Source: an uncultured Bacteroidales bacterium
GTDB lineage: Bacteria > Bacteroidota > Bacteroidia > Bacteroidales > UBA932
DNA: 46,328 bases
NCBI GenBank assembly: GCA_900319375.1
Contig: ONOI01000007.1
Location: forward strand, 1 to 46,328
Direction: 5' to 3'
The notes under the pieces were generated by a model that made no database searches, had not been told where the DNA came from, and saw only the letters and a program-made list of their open reading frames with translations. The translations under genes and the position numbers were made by a program. Shown here one piece after another: positions 32,313 to 41,340 of this stretch. Position 1 is the first letter of the stretch. Every line of letters starts with the position of its first letter.

Positions 32313-32993
32313 CTATGCTACTGCGACAGCGGCGGCGGCAAGCGCGGCTGCCGGAACCGCTTCGAGCCCGCAAAGATACAAAAAACTCGCAAAAGGTCGA
32401 CAGTATGCAGACAAAATTTCTTCTTCTCTTATCATCGAAAGTAAAAGAATGGCACCTGCTTCGCCGGCGAAAACCCAGGTCATCGCCGCCGGATCCCAGT
32501 CTATAAGCAGCCATAGGCCCACGGTCGCTATCATCACGAAAGCGAGCACTATCCCGTAGGTATACAGAGCCCTTCGGACTGCCAGCCTGACCTCGCCCGG
32601 AATTCTCCGGGGCAGGATTATCTCGGCCATCAGGCGCTTAAGGATAAGGTAGGCGACCATGATTGCCAGCGAGAGCACCATCTGCTCGCTGATAAGGCTG
32701 AAGCGCTCGGCAATCAGCCACATCGGCAGCAGCATCAGAAGCGCGGCGCGATTCCTTGTTCGCGCGAGCTGGATGCTGTGTTCCATCTCCACGTTTGCCT
32801 TCGCCCTTAGCAGGCAGCGCATGATCGGAGTCCAGAGGATGAAGTAGTCGCGCATGAACACGATGAGAAGGACGATGGAGGCAATCGCGATAACGGAGTG
32901 GACGGGGTCCTGGGCCCATGAAGCCTCCCGGGCGATGGCCTCGAGGGGCTCGTCCGACATCCAAAGTTTACCGTTTGGGAAGTCCTGGACCAT
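32313..32993 (-). CDS. DUF4271-type membrane protein
   Basis: A 226-residue protein with about six hydrophobic segments, matching the small Bacteroidota-specific DUF4271 membrane proteins that precede hemD. Function is unknown. The promoter TATCTTTG (33020-33027) starts the whole DUF4271-hemD-rnpA-yidD transcript. It lies four bases upstream of hemD. Confidence 0.8.
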   Translation of the reverse strand: MVQDFPNGKLWMSDEPLEAIAREASWAQDPVHSVIAIASIVLLIVFMRDYFILWTPIMRCLLRAKANVEMEHSIQLARTRNRAALLMLLPMWLIAERFSLISEQMVLSLAIMVAYLILKRLMAEIILPRRIPGEVRLAVRRALYTYGIVLAFVMIATVGLWLLIDWDPAAMTWVFAGEAGAILLLSMIREEEILSAYCRPFASFLYLCGLEAVPAAALAAAAVAVA

Positions 32994-33019
32994 AAGAGCA
33001 GTTTCCGCGCTTTGCCTTG

Positions 33020-33027
33020 CAAAGATA
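33020..33027 (-). promoter_or_regulatory. TATCTTTG -7 element for DUF4271-hemD-rnpA-yidD
   Basis: Exact TAnnTTTG on the minus strand, 26 bases before the ATG at 32993, back to back with the DUF2723 promoter. Confidence 0.65.
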
Positions 33028-33040
33028 CAACCAAAATCGT

Positions 33041-33048
33041 TATATTTG
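33041..33048 (+). promoter_or_regulatory. TATATTTG -7 element, seven bases before the DUF2723 gene
   Basis: Exact TAnnTTTG with CGGTCCT before the ATG at 33056. The in-frame extension upstream of this ATG would run through the promoter, so 33056 is the preferred start. Confidence 0.6.
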
Positions 33049-33055
33049 CGGTCCT

Positions 33056-36000
33056 ATGGACAGCAAACAGTTTAATCTTTGGAACAGGATAGCCGCGGCA
33101 GTGGCGTTTGTCGTTTCTGCCGTGACTTATCTTCTTACTATAGAGCCGTCCGCCTCTTTCTGGGACTGCGGCGAATTCATCGCATCGTCATACAAACTGG
33201 AAGTGGGACATCCCCCGGGAAACCCCGTTTTCCAGCTTTTCGCCCGTATCGCTACCCTCTTCGGCGACGCCTCGCATGCAGCGATTCTCGTAAATGCGCT
33301 CAGCGCCATCTGCTCGGCCCTTACGATTTTCTTCCTCTATCTTACGATAGTATGGCTGGTCAAGCGTATCTTGAAGCCTTCTGAGGATGGCTCGTACAGT
33401 CTTGGGCAGACAATCGCGATCCTGGGAAGCGGTCTTGTCGGAGCCCTGGCTTATTGCTTCTCCGATACCTTCTGGTTCTCGGCTGTTGAGGGAGAAGTTT
33501 ATGCTATGTCCAGCCTCTTCACCGCCCTCGTTTTCTGGGCGATGACAAAGTGGTACGACTGCGCAGACGAGCCCTATTCCAACCGCTGGATAGTCCTGAT
33601 CGCCTTCCTGATGGGACTCAGTATAGGAATACACCTTCTGAACCTGCTCGCGATTCCCGCGATAGTGTTCATGTACTATTTCCGCCAGAAAGACGATTAT
33701 ACCTTCTGGCAGTATGTGAAGATATTCCTTGTCGGAGTCGTTATCCTGGCACTCATCCTCTTCCTGATTATTCCCTGGCTTCCTAAGCTGGCGGCCTATT
33801 TCGATCTGTTCTTTGTCAATGTCCTCGGACTGGGCTACAATACCGGAGCGGCGTTCTTTATGATAGTCCTTTTGGCCCTCTGTTTCTGGGGAATATTCAA
33901 GACAAAGCAGGCCGGAAAGGTGTTCTGGAATACCGTATTGCTGTCTTTCACGGTAATCGTAATCGGTTTCTCGATCTTTACGGTCGATATTATCCGCAGC
34001 GCCGCGAAGACCCCGACAAACGAATATCAGCCGGACAACGCCTTTACTCTAGTCCGCTACCTCAGCCGCGAGCAGTACGGTAAGACCCCGCTGATCTACG
34101 GTCAGTATTACGATGCTCCGTATGATCTCAAGACTACCAAGTACTGGGCTCCTCTGGACGGCAAGTATAAGAAGGTAGACGGTCCTGTAGACGCGCAGTA
34201 CAAGTCTTCCGGCAAGATGCTCTTCCCTCGAATGTGGAGCAGCTCTCCGGACGGAAAGTTCGAAGACTTCTATGAGGTTTATACAGGCGGAAAAGGCCGG
34301 AAGCTGGCCGGTTCGCAGCACCGTAAGCCTACCATGGGGGCCAACCTCGCATACTTCTTCGATTATCAGATGAACTGGATGTACTGGCGCTACTTTATGT
34401 GGAACTTCGTCGGTCGCCAGAATGATATCCACTCACCGACTCCCGGAAACATTTTCCACGGAAACTGGGAGAGCGGTATCGGCTTTATCGACAGGGCCCG
34501 CCTTGGCGATCAGAGCCATGCCCCTGAAGTCCTTGCCGGGAATAAGGGAAAGAACCACTACTATTTCCTGCCTCTGCTTCTCGGTCTTCTCGGACTGTGT
34601 TTCCAGTTCGGCCGCGACAAGAGGGGATGCTGGCTGACTTTCCTGATGTTCTTTATGACAGGTATCGCGATTGTTCTGTATCTGAATCAGCCGCCTTATC
34701 AGGTCCGCGAGCGCGACTATGCCTATGCGGGCTCGTTCTATTTCTTCAGTGTCTGGATAGGCCTCGCAGTGGCTGCGATCTATCAGTGGGTAGATGAGGC
34801 CCTGAAGGGTAAGGGACAGACGGTGGTTGCCGCTGGAGTGACGGCAGCCTGCCTGTTTGTGCCCGCGATCATGGGCGCCCAGAACTGGGACGACCATGAC
34901 CGCTCGAACAGGCGCACTGCCGTCGAGCTCGCGGCAAACTACCTCAACTCGGTAGGCCCGAACGGTTTCCTTATCACCCATGGAGACAACGATACCTTCC
35001 CGCTGTGGTATGCCCAGGAAGTGGAGAGCATCCGTACGGATGTCCGCATCCTTAATACCTCGCTGCTCGGTACAGACTGGTACATAGATCAGATGAAGTA
35101 CGCCTGCAACGAGTCGGCTCCGCTGCCGCTTAAGGTCCCGCTGTCGCAGTACCTGTATGGAACCAACGAATATGTTCCTATAGTCGATAACCGCGGAGGA
35201 GAAATGATGATAGAAGATGTGATGGCGGTGTTCCGTCATCCTCAACTGAAAGTATCTCTTTCCAGCGGAAGGAAGGTGGACTATATTCCTTCACGTAAGA
35301 TAGTGGTTCCGGTCAATAAGGAGAATGTCCTCAAGTATGGTATTCTCCCTGCAGAATACAAAGACGAGATCCCCGAGACCATCACCCTTACGATCCCTAA
35401 GGGAAAGGATTATCTTACAAAGCCCGAGCTCTTCATGCTCGACCTGCTCTGCGGCTACGACTGGTCCAGGCCCATCAATATGCTCAATCAGGGAGGCGAT
35501 ATCAATATCGGCATCAAGGATTATCTCTTCTACGAAGGCTTCTCCTACAAGCTGGTTCCTATCCGCAACAAAGTAACCACCCTGAATACCGGTAAAGTAG
35601 ATCTCGACGGTCTGTACTACAAGCTTAAGAACGTTTACCGTTTCGATGCGCTGTCTGCAGACGGATGGTTCGTGGATTATCAGAACTACTACACCCACCT
35701 GGGCGTGATGTCTATACGTCAGCTCTTCGCTACATCGGCCAAGGCTATGGCCAGAAATGGTTTTACCGCCGAAGCAGTTGAACTTCTGGACAAGGGAATG
35801 GAGGCAACCCGCCAGCTCCCTCTGGAGAGTATCCCGATTGGCTTTGTCGCCAATGATTACATTGTAATAGACATCATCTCACAGTATTATAAGTACGGTC
35901 AGAAAGAGAAAGCAGACGATCTTGCCCGGAGGCTTTCTTCCGAGATGCTGGATGCCGCTTTGTTCTACTACGATTTTTATGAGTGGGCAAAAGACGATTT

Positions 36001-36130
36001 CGAGACTTCGCTGCAGTACCTCTATTATCTGGAGGATGAGGTGAAGAAGGGAGGAAATGCTGAACTGTCTGCCTCTATCGATTCCAGTATCAAAGAAATA
36101 CTGGGCACCGCGCAGCCCGAGGAAAACTAA
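33056..36130 (+). CDS. DUF2723 (TMEM260-like) giant membrane protein
   Basis: A 1024-residue protein. The N-terminal part (about 1-330) holds eight or more transmembrane helices and the DUF2723 signature IEPSASFWDCGEFIASSYKLEVGHPPGNP (about 29-57), with acidic residues in the first external loop as in GT-C glycosyltransferases. More helices lie at about 490-620. A soluble C-terminal part has TPR-like helices. The human relative TMEM260 is a protein O-mannosyltransferase, so a lipid-linked sugar transfer role at the outer face of the inner membrane is plausible. The stop shares CTAA with the convergent methyltransferase. Confidence 0.88.
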   Translation: MDSKQFNLWNRIAAAVAFVVSAVTYLLTIEPSASFWDCGEFIASSYKLEVGHPPGNPVFQLFARIATLFGDASHAAILVNALSAICSALTIFFLYLTIVWLVKRILKPSEDGSYSLGQTIAILGSGLVGALAYCFSDTFWFSAVEGEVYAMSSLFTALVFWAMTKWYDCADEPYSNRWIVLIAFLMGLSIGIHLLNLLAIPAIVFMYYFRQKDDYTFWQYVKIFLVGVVILALILFLIIPWLPKLAAYFDLFFVNVLGLGYNTGAAFFMIVLLALCFWGIFKTKQAGKVFWNTVLLSFTVIVIGFSIFTVDIIRSAAKTPTNEYQPDNAFTLVRYLSREQYGKTPLIYGQYYDAPYDLKTTKYWAPLDGKYKKVDGPVDAQYKSSGKMLFPRMWSSSPDGKFEDFYEVYTGGKGRKLAGSQHRKPTMGANLAYFFDYQMNWMYWRYFMWNFVGRQNDIHSPTPGNIFHGNWESGIGFIDRARLGDQSHAPEVLAGNKGKNHYYFLPLLLGLLGLCFQFGRDKRGCWLTFLMFFMTGIAIVLYLNQPPYQVRERDYAYAGSFYFFSVWIGLAVAAIYQWVDEALKGKGQTVVAAGVTAACLFVPAIMGAQNWDDHDRSNRRTAVELAANYLNSVGPNGFLITHGDNDTFPLWYAQEVESIRTDVRILNTSLLGTDWYIDQMKYACNESAPLPLKVPLSQYLYGTNEYVPIVDNRGGEMMIEDVMAVFRHPQLKVSLSSGRKVDYIPSRKIVVPVNKENVLKYGILPAEYKDEIPETITLTIPKGKDYLTKPELFMLDLLCGYDWSRPINMLNQGGDINIGIKDYLFYEGFSYKLVPIRNKVTTLNTGKVDLDGLYYKLKNVYRFDALSADGWFVDYQNYYTHLGVMSIRQLFATSAKAMARNGFTAEAVELLDKGMEATRQLPLESIPIGFVANDYIVIDIISQYYKYGQKEKADDLARRLSSEMLDAALFYYDFYEWAKDDFETSLQYLYYLEDEVKKGGNAELSASIDSSIKEILGTAQPEEN

Positions 36131-37020
36131 CGGGTCAGCCTTACCACTATCGAGAGCGGGAGATCTTTGCCGAAGCGGTCACGCAGGGCGAGTTCCCCGC
36201 TCTCGAGCGTATAATCTCCTTTCAGTTTGAACGCCTCCCTTACGACCGTCTCTCCCAGAAGGGCGCTGTAGCCGTTGGAATAGAGATTCAGGACCATCCA
36301 GCTGTCTTTCGGCTCGAGGATCTGGGCTACATTCTGAAGCAGCCCGAAGAGGCAGTCGTCCAGCTTCCAGCGCTCCCCGTCGGGACCATGGCCATATGCC
36401 GGAGGATCGAGGATGATGCCGGAATATTTGTTTCCGCGCTTCGCTTCGCGCTTGGCGAACTTCATCGCGTCTTCTACTATCCAGCGGATTCCGTCAAGGC
36501 CGCTCGTCTCCATATTGCCGCGGGCCCAGGTGACCACCTGACGGACGGAGTCCAGGTGTGTCACGTCTGCGCCCGCCGCCTTGGCTGCGAGACTCGCCGC
36601 GCCTGTATAGGCGAACAGGTTGAGGACCTTCGTTCCGGGTTTTGCGTGGGAGTAGATGAACTCCCAGTTCGGGGCCTGCTCAGGGAAAACGCCGACATGT
36701 TTGAAGGAAGTCAGCCCGAGCCTCAGGTCGAACTCCAGCCCCTTTTGAAGACCGGGGTAGATGATATGCCACTGGTCCTCCATCTTCCTGAGGCGGTTCC
36801 ATGTTCCGCTGTCTTCCTTTCCGGCCTTTCCGAACCCGGCGCCGGGGGTGAAGTGTGTGTGGGCGAGCTTCTGCCACTCCGCGTCTGAGAGGGTCTTCGC
36901 CCAGATAGCCTTAGGCTCGGGACGGATCATGGTGTACTTTCCGAAGCGCTCCAGCTTTTCGCCGTCGCCGCAGTCGATAAGTTCGTAATCACGCCAGTTC
37001 TTTGAAGGATACTCAGTCAT
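36127..37020 (-). CDS. RlmI-like class I SAM-dependent methyltransferase
   Basis: A 297-residue protein of the RlmI/RlmK-type family (PF10672-like). The SAM pocket is KVLNLFAYTGAASLAAKAAGADVTHLDS (about 130-157) and the catalytic-type motif ILDPPAYG follows the acidic strand. The N-terminal 80 residues replace the PUA domain of full RlmI. It probably methylates rRNA at a cytosine C5 position, but other RNA targets are possible. The promoter TATCTTTG ends seven bases before the ATG at 37020. Confidence 0.88.
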   Translation of the reverse strand: MTEYPSKNWRDYELIDCGDGEKLERFGKYTMIRPEPKAIWAKTLSDAEWQKLAHTHFTPGAGFGKAGKEDSGTWNRLRKMEDQWHIIYPGLQKGLEFDLRLGLTSFKHVGVFPEQAPNWEFIYSHAKPGTKVLNLFAYTGAASLAAKAAGADVTHLDSVRQVVTWARGNMETSGLDGIRWIVEDAMKFAKREAKRGNKYSGIILDPPAYGHGPDGERWKLDDCLFGLLQNVAQILEPKDSWMVLNLYSNGYSALLGETVVREAFKLKGDYTLESGELALRDRFGKDLPLSIVVRLTR

Positions 37021-37027
37021 ATCTCTG

Positions 37028-37035
37028 CAAAGATA
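37028..37035 (-). promoter_or_regulatory. TATCTTTG -7 element, seven bases before the methyltransferase gene
   Basis: Exact TAnnTTTG on the minus strand with CAGAGAT before the ATG; back to back with the pgk promoter. Confidence 0.6.
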
Positions 37036-37048
37036 TTGAAAAAATTGC

Positions 37049-37056
37049 TACCTTTG
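37049..37056 (+). promoter_or_regulatory. TACCTTTG -7 element for pgk
   Basis: Exact TAnnTTTG, 33 bases before the pgk ATG. Confidence 0.65.
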
Positions 37057-37089
37057 ACGGATTTGAAAATTCAAACATTTCTATAGTAT

Positions 37090-38343
37090 ATGCAACAGTT
37101 TATCGATTCCTATGATTTCGCTGGCAAGAAAGCCATCGTCCGTGTTGACTTCAATGTTCCGCTGAACGAAAAGTTCGAAATCACCGACGACACCCGTATC
37201 CGTGCCGCCATCCCTACCCTTAAGAAAGTTCTCGCCGGAGGCGGTGCCCTCATCATCATGTCACACCTCGGCCGTCCGAAGGGAGTAGACGCCAAGTTCT
37301 CCCTCAAGCATATCATCGGTCGCGTAAGCGAGCTTCTCGGAGTTCCCGTACAGTTCGCAGACGACTGCCAGAAAGCCAAGGCCCAGGCAGACGCCCTCAA
37401 GGCAGGTGAGGTCCTCCTTCTGGAAAACCTCCGCTTCTACGCAGAGGAAGAAGGCAAGCCCCGCGGACTCGCAGAGGATGTCTCCGATGAGGAGAAGAAA
37501 GCCGCAAAGGCCGCAGTCAAGGAGTCCCAGAAGGGCTTCGTGAAGACCCTCGCATCATATGCAGACTGCTACATCAACGACGCTTTCGGAACAGCCCACC
37601 GCGCCCACGCCTCTACCGCTCTTATCGCTGACTATTTCCCCAACGACAAGATGTTCGGTTACCTGATGGAAGGCGAGATCAAGGCTATCGACAACGTACT
37701 TAAGAACGCTCAGCACCCCTTCACCGCAATTATCGGCGGATCTAAGGTCTCCTCTAAGCTCGCAGTTCTCGAGAACATGCTCGACAAGGTAGATAACCTC
37801 ATCATCGGCGGCGGTATGAGCTACACCTTCATCAAGGCCCAGGGAGGAAAGATCGGTAACTCGCTCCACGAAGACGACCTGATGCCCAACGCACTCGAGA
37901 TCCTCGCCAAAGCAAAGGAGAAGGGCGTAAAGGTATGGCTCTCTTTCCAGACCGTTATCGCTGACGCTTTCTCTGCAGACGCAAACGTCGATACAGTAGA
38001 CGCTATGAACATCCCCGACGGTTGGGAGGGTGTCGACACTGGCGCAGAGTCTCTCAAGCAGTGGAAGGATGTCATCCTCGGCAGCAAGACCATCCTCTGG
38101 AACGGTCCTGTCGGAGTATTCGAGATCGACAAGTTCGCAAACGGAACTCTTGAGATCGCCCGCGACCTCGCAGAGGCTACCGAGAAGGGCGCTTACACCC
38201 TCGTCGGCGGCGGCGACTCCGTTGCAGCTGTTACCCGGATGGGCTTTGCAAAGAAGGTCAGCTACGTCAGTACCGGTGGCGGTGCCATGCTCGAGGCTCT
38301 CGAGGGCAAGGAACTCCCCGGCATCGCAGCTATCCGCAAATAA
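37090..38343 (+). CDS. pgk: Phosphoglycerate kinase
   Basis: A 417-residue glycolytic enzyme. The N-terminal signature is [14 protein letters not shown] (about 13-26); the substrate site [17 protein letters not shown] and the C-terminal nucleotide loop [13 protein letters not shown] follow. It has the extra charged insert around residues 118-150 ([21 protein letters not shown]) that Bacteroidota enzymes carry, which explains the length above the usual 390. It makes ATP from 1,3-bisphosphoglycerate. Codon use is strongly biased, as for a highly expressed gene. A strong terminator follows. Confidence 0.98.
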   Translation: MQQFIDSYDFAGKKAIVRVDFNVPLNEKFEITDDTRIRAAIPTLKKVLAGGGALIIMSHLGRPKGVDAKFSLKHIIGRVSELLGVPVQFADDCQKAKAQADALKAGEVLLLENLRFYAEEEGKPRGLAEDVSDEEKKAAKAAVKESQKGFVKTLASYADCYINDAFGTAHRAHASTALIADYFPNDKMFGYLMEGEIKAIDNVLKNAQHPFTAIIGGSKVSSKLAVLENMLDKVDNLIIGGGMSYTFIKAQGGKIGNSLHEDDLMPNALEILAKAKEKGVKVWLSFQTVIADAFSADANVDTVDAMNIPDGWEGVDTGAESLKQWKDVILGSKTILWNGPVGVFEIDKFANGTLEIARDLAEATEKGAYTLVGGGDSVAAVTRMGFAKKVSYVSTGGGAMLEALEGKELPGIAAIRK

Positions 38344-38377
38344 TTCTCACACCCGACTTGATCGAGTGTCTTTAATA

Positions 38378-38413
38378 CACGCCCCTGGCCTTGAAGACCG
38401 GGGGCGTTTTTTA
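38378..38413 (+). terminator. Strong rho-independent terminator after pgk
   Basis: ACGCCCC... pairs with ...GGGGGCGT around the loop CTTGAAGA, followed by a run of six T residues. It stops pgk transcription just before the GH43 gene's own promoter. Confidence 0.85.
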
Positions 38414-38414
38414 T

Positions 38415-38422
38415 TATATTTG
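38415..38422 (+). promoter_or_regulatory. TATATTTG -7 element, four bases before the GH43 gene
   Basis: Exact TAnnTTTG with only CAGT before the ATG at 38427. The next in-frame Met is over 100 codons on, so the near-leaderless reading is the simplest one. Confidence 0.55.
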
Positions 38423-38426
38423 CAGT

Positions 38427-39974
38427 ATGAAGAACCACATTTTAGCAGCACTTTTGATCCTTCCTGTACTGGTAGCAGCCTGCACCAACACTGAAAAGGC
38501 TCCTGCCGGAGTAGAAGTTCAGCTCCAGAATCCAATAATCCCCGGCTTCCACCCTGATCCCTCGGTGGTGGCGGTAGGCGAAGACTACTACATAGTCAAT
38601 TCAACCTTCCATTATTTCCCCGGAGTGCCGGTTTATCATAGCCGCGACCTCCAGAACTGGGAGCAGATAGGCAACGTTCTCGACAGGCCCTCGCAGCTGC
38701 CCCTCGAGCAGTCGAGCGTGTGGCTCGGAATCTACGCGCCTACCATCCGTTACCACGACGGCACCTTCTACATGATCACGACCAATGTCGGCAACGGCGG
38801 CAATTTTATGGTCACGGCAACCAACCCGGCCGGCCCCTGGAGCGAGCCTGTCTGGCTCGAGCAGCAGGGCATCGACCCGTCGCTGTACTTCGAAGACGGG
38901 AAGTGCTACATGGTCTCGAATCCCAACTCGGTCATCACCCTCTGCGAGATAAACCCTGCGACCGGAGCAACCCTCAGCCCCGGGAAAGCGCTCTGGCGGG
39001 GCACGGGCGGCCGTTTCCCGGAGGGCCCGCATATCTACAAGCGCGACGGTTGGTACTACCTCCTGATTTCGGAGGGAGGGACCGAGCTTGCCCACAAACT
39101 TACGGTTGCCCGCAGCCGCAACATCTACGGCCCGTACGAGGCGAATCCCGCCAATCCTATATTTACTCACTGTTCGCTGGCCGCGCAGGACAGCAACATC
39201 CAGGGCACCGGCCATGCCGACTTTTTCCAGGCGTCCGACGGTTCGTGGTGGACGGTATTCCTGGCTTACAGGCGCTATGGCGGCGATTATCACCACCTCG
39301 GCCGTGAGACCTTCCTCGCCCCCGTGAGCTGGGAAAAAGGGTGGCCCGTGGTCAATGGCGGCAAGCCGGTCGCAGAGCGGATGAAAGTCCGCATGCCGGC
39401 CCAGCCGAAGGCGCCTCAGCCCGCTCGCTTCCACGAAGACTTTTCCGCTATCGGCCCGCAGTGGATGCACATCCAGCACCCGATAGCCGATAATTACAGC
39501 GCCCACGCAGGAGTCCTGACCCTGAAGGGCAACGGCGACGGCTTCGATTGGGGCGGTTGGCACCCTACGGCCCTGCTGATGCGCCAGCAGGACGCCGACT
39601 GCCAGTTCGGCTCGACCGTCAGGCTCATCGGCGAGGGCGAGGCCGGAATCGCGCTTTATCAGTCGGATGCCGGCCATGTGGAGTTTTTCGTGCGCCGGGG
39701 AAGGACCCCCGAGGCCGTGGTTCGGGTCAGGCTCCATAGCCTGCTCCACGAAGAGGCGGTAGTCCCTCTCAAGGCCGGCGAGGCCAGGCTGGACGTCCGG
39801 GCCTGGGGAGACCACTATGAATTCCTGCTCGGCGGCCGGGAGATCGCGCGAGTCGACTCCAAACTCTTAAGCACTGAGATGGCTGGCGGCTTTACCGGAA
39901 TAACAATCGGCCCGTACTGCCGAAGCGGCCGGGCCGAGTTCGACGGATTTGATTATTCCGCCCTTAGTAATTAG
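38427..39974 (+). CDS. GH43-family glycoside hydrolase, lipoprotein
   Basis: A 515-residue protein: lipoprotein signal MKNHILAALLILPVLVAAC (Cys19), a five-bladed propeller catalytic domain (about 34-310), and a C-terminal beta-sandwich (about 335-512) of the GH43 C2 type. Catalytic residues visible by family position are Asp44 (GFHPDPSVV), Asp150 (GIDPSLYF) and Glu199 (FPEGPHIY). Likely activity is beta-xylosidase or alpha-arabinofuranosidase on plant hemicellulose at the outer or inner membrane surface. There is no SusC/SusD pair next to it, so it is not part of a classic PUL here. The start is the ATG at 38427; an upstream TTG lies in the terminator. Confidence 0.93.
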   Translation: MKNHILAALLILPVLVAACTNTEKAPAGVEVQLQNPIIPGFHPDPSVVAVGEDYYIVNSTFHYFPGVPVYHSRDLQNWEQIGNVLDRPSQLPLEQSSVWLGIYAPTIRYHDGTFYMITTNVGNGGNFMVTATNPAGPWSEPVWLEQQGIDPSLYFEDGKCYMVSNPNSVITLCEINPATGATLSPGKALWRGTGGRFPEGPHIYKRDGWYYLLISEGGTELAHKLTVARSRNIYGPYEANPANPIFTHCSLAAQDSNIQGTGHADFFQASDGSWWTVFLAYRRYGGDYHHLGRETFLAPVSWEKGWPVVNGGKPVAERMKVRMPAQPKAPQPARFHEDFSAIGPQWMHIQHPIADNYSAHAGVLTLKGNGDGFDWGGWHPTALLMRQQDADCQFGSTVRLIGEGEAGIALYQSDAGHVEFFVRRGRTPEAVVRVRLHSLLHEEAVVPLKAGEARLDVRAWGDHYEFLLGGREIARVDSKLLSTEMAGGFTGITIGPYCRSGRAEFDGFDYSALSN

Positions 39975-39986
39975 TGTATTATTTGT

Positions 39987-40469
39987 TTAACGCATTGCTT
40001 CGGCGAGTGCGGCGTCGAGATCGTCGCGCGCCATCTTGCCGTCGATGCAGATGAAAGTAATTTCGTCGGGCTCGCAGGCCAGCATCACGAAACTCTCCAC
40101 TGTCCGGTCGTCTCCTACAGTGTAGATCCTTACGATATCTCCGGAGTCTTTAGCTTCCATCAGCAGTTCGTATTTGGAAGATTCAACGAAACTGTTGACG
40201 TCGCCGACGATGCTCTCGCGGATATCGGGATTTGACGTTTCCAGGATGTATAATCCCTTAAGCGACTTGATGATAGGAGTCAGGTTGATGCTGTCTTGTT
40301 CAACCTGAATGTCGGGAATACTGCCGATCATCCTGAACATGGCGGACGAGATGAATACGGCGCTTACGTTTTCGCGGTCCGAATATTTCTGATAGATGCT
40401 TCTGCCGCTCTGGGCAAACATTGCGACCGACGCTATCATCAAAGCCGCAACCATTAATATCTTTTTCAT
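39987..40469 (-). CDS. DUF4252 secreted protein (second copy)
   Basis: A 160-residue protein with a signal peptide (MKKILMVAALMIASVAMFAQ) and the DUF4252 fold: SAVFISSAMFRM, a central KSLKGLYILETSN and a closing ITFICIDGKM. It resembles the other DUF4252 gene at 41337. It overlaps the anti-sigma-like gene by one base (TAATG at 40469) and is the last gene of the four-gene operon. Function is unknown; a periplasmic role in sigma signalling is inferred from position. Confidence 0.9.
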   Translation of the reverse strand: MKKILMVAALMIASVAMFAQSGRSIYQKYSDRENVSAVFISSAMFRMIGSIPDIQVEQDSINLTPIIKSLKGLYILETSNPDIRESIVGDVNSFVESSKYELLMEAKDSGDIVRIYTVGDDRTVESFVMLACEPDEITFICIDGKMARDDLDAALAEAMR

Positions 40470-40867
40470 TATTTGTTGATTTTTTTGAGGATTTCCGCCG
40501 GTTTCTCAGCGGCCTCGCGGGCTTCCGAGGCGAGCTCCAGCCCTGGGTTCATTTTATCTGAAATCTGCCTGAAGGTTTTCTGTACTTCGGCATAAGCGAG
40601 GTAAGGATCATCGAAGGTATCCCGCGGGGAATTGATGCGGTTCACTCCGACCACCACCAGAGCGGTAATCGCTGCGGCAAAGGCAAAGCCATAGAATGCG
40701 GCGGCGGGAAGACGGCGCGGCGTAGCCTTAGGCTTCAGCGTTTCGCTGGCCAGGATAGCCGCTTTGATGCCTGCTTCCAGGCCTTCAGGGACCTTTGCCG
40801 GACCAGACTCGGCGGCCTTTTCCAGAGCCTCCCAGTCCATATTCTCTATTTCCGTTATCTTTTTCAT
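40469..40867 (-). CDS. Anti-sigma-factor-like single-pass membrane protein
   Basis: A 132-residue protein: cytoplasmic part (1-52) with an acidic helical start (ITEIENMDWEALEKAAE), one transmembrane helix (about 54-75), and a charged periplasmic tail. It overlaps the sigma gene by four bases (ATGA, 40864-40867). The pairing and topology match a cognate anti-sigma factor; no zinc motif is present. Confidence 0.78.
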   Translation of the reverse strand: MKKITEIENMDWEALEKAAESGPAKVPEGLEAGIKAAILASETLKPKATPRRLPAAAFYGFAFAAAITALVVVGVNRINSPRDTFDDPYLAYAEVQKTFRQISDKMNPGLELASEAREAAEKPAEILKKINK

Positions 40868-41340
40868 ACCTTCAATTTGATTTTGGAGCGCGCCCGCGAA
40901 AGCAAAACGCGCAGGGTTAAGGGGGTCATCCCAAGACGTTCAGAGATCTCATCGTAGGAGAGGTTCTCAACCGTCCTGAGCCAGAGTATCTCCCGTTGCC
41001 GGTCGGGCAGGGACTTGATCGCCTCCATTACCATGTTGAGACGCTCTTTCTGGTCGATTTCATCGTCCTGCCCTTCAGGCGAGACGCGCTCCGGGAGTTC
41101 CTCGGGGAACTCGAGCCGCTGACGCCTTATCCTGTCTATACACAGGTTCTTTACCAGCCTGATGGCGTAGGCTTTCGGAGAGTTTACATCGCCCAGCGTC
41201 TCGCGATCGTTCCACAGTTTTACGAAGGCGTCCTGAACTGCGTCCCTGGCTTCCTCTTCGGACTCAAGGATGTAGAATGCCACCTTGTAGAGGGTAGGGG
41301 CAAGCGACAGGTAACTGCTATTGAACTGCTCCGAGGTCAT
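40864..41340 (-). CDS. ECF-family RNA polymerase sigma factor
   Basis: A 158-residue sigma-70 family protein: region 2 YILESEEEARDAVQDAFVKLWNDRETLGDVNSPKAYAIRLVKNLCID and region 4 LPDRQREILWLRTVENLSYDEISERLGMTPLTLRVLLSRARSKIKLKV. Region 3 is missing, as expected of an ECF factor. It is the second gene of a four-gene operon, overlapping its neighbours by four bases on each side, and lies between two DUF4252 genes. Confidence 0.94.
   Translation of the reverse strand: MTSEQFNSSYLSLAPTLYKVAFYILESEEEARDAVQDAFVKLWNDRETLGDVNSPKAYAIRLVKNLCIDRIRRQRLEFPEELPERVSPEGQDDEIDQKERLNMVMEAIKSLPDRQREILWLRTVENLSYDEISERLGMTPLTLRVLLSRARSKIKLKV

Noticed and set aside
38601-39815. Long open frame (404 residues) on the minus strand inside the GH43 gene
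   Set aside because: It is antisense to a clear glycosidase, has no recognisable domain or promoter, and its Arg/Ala/Gly/Val/Asp-rich composition is that of a shadow frame in GC-rich coding DNA.
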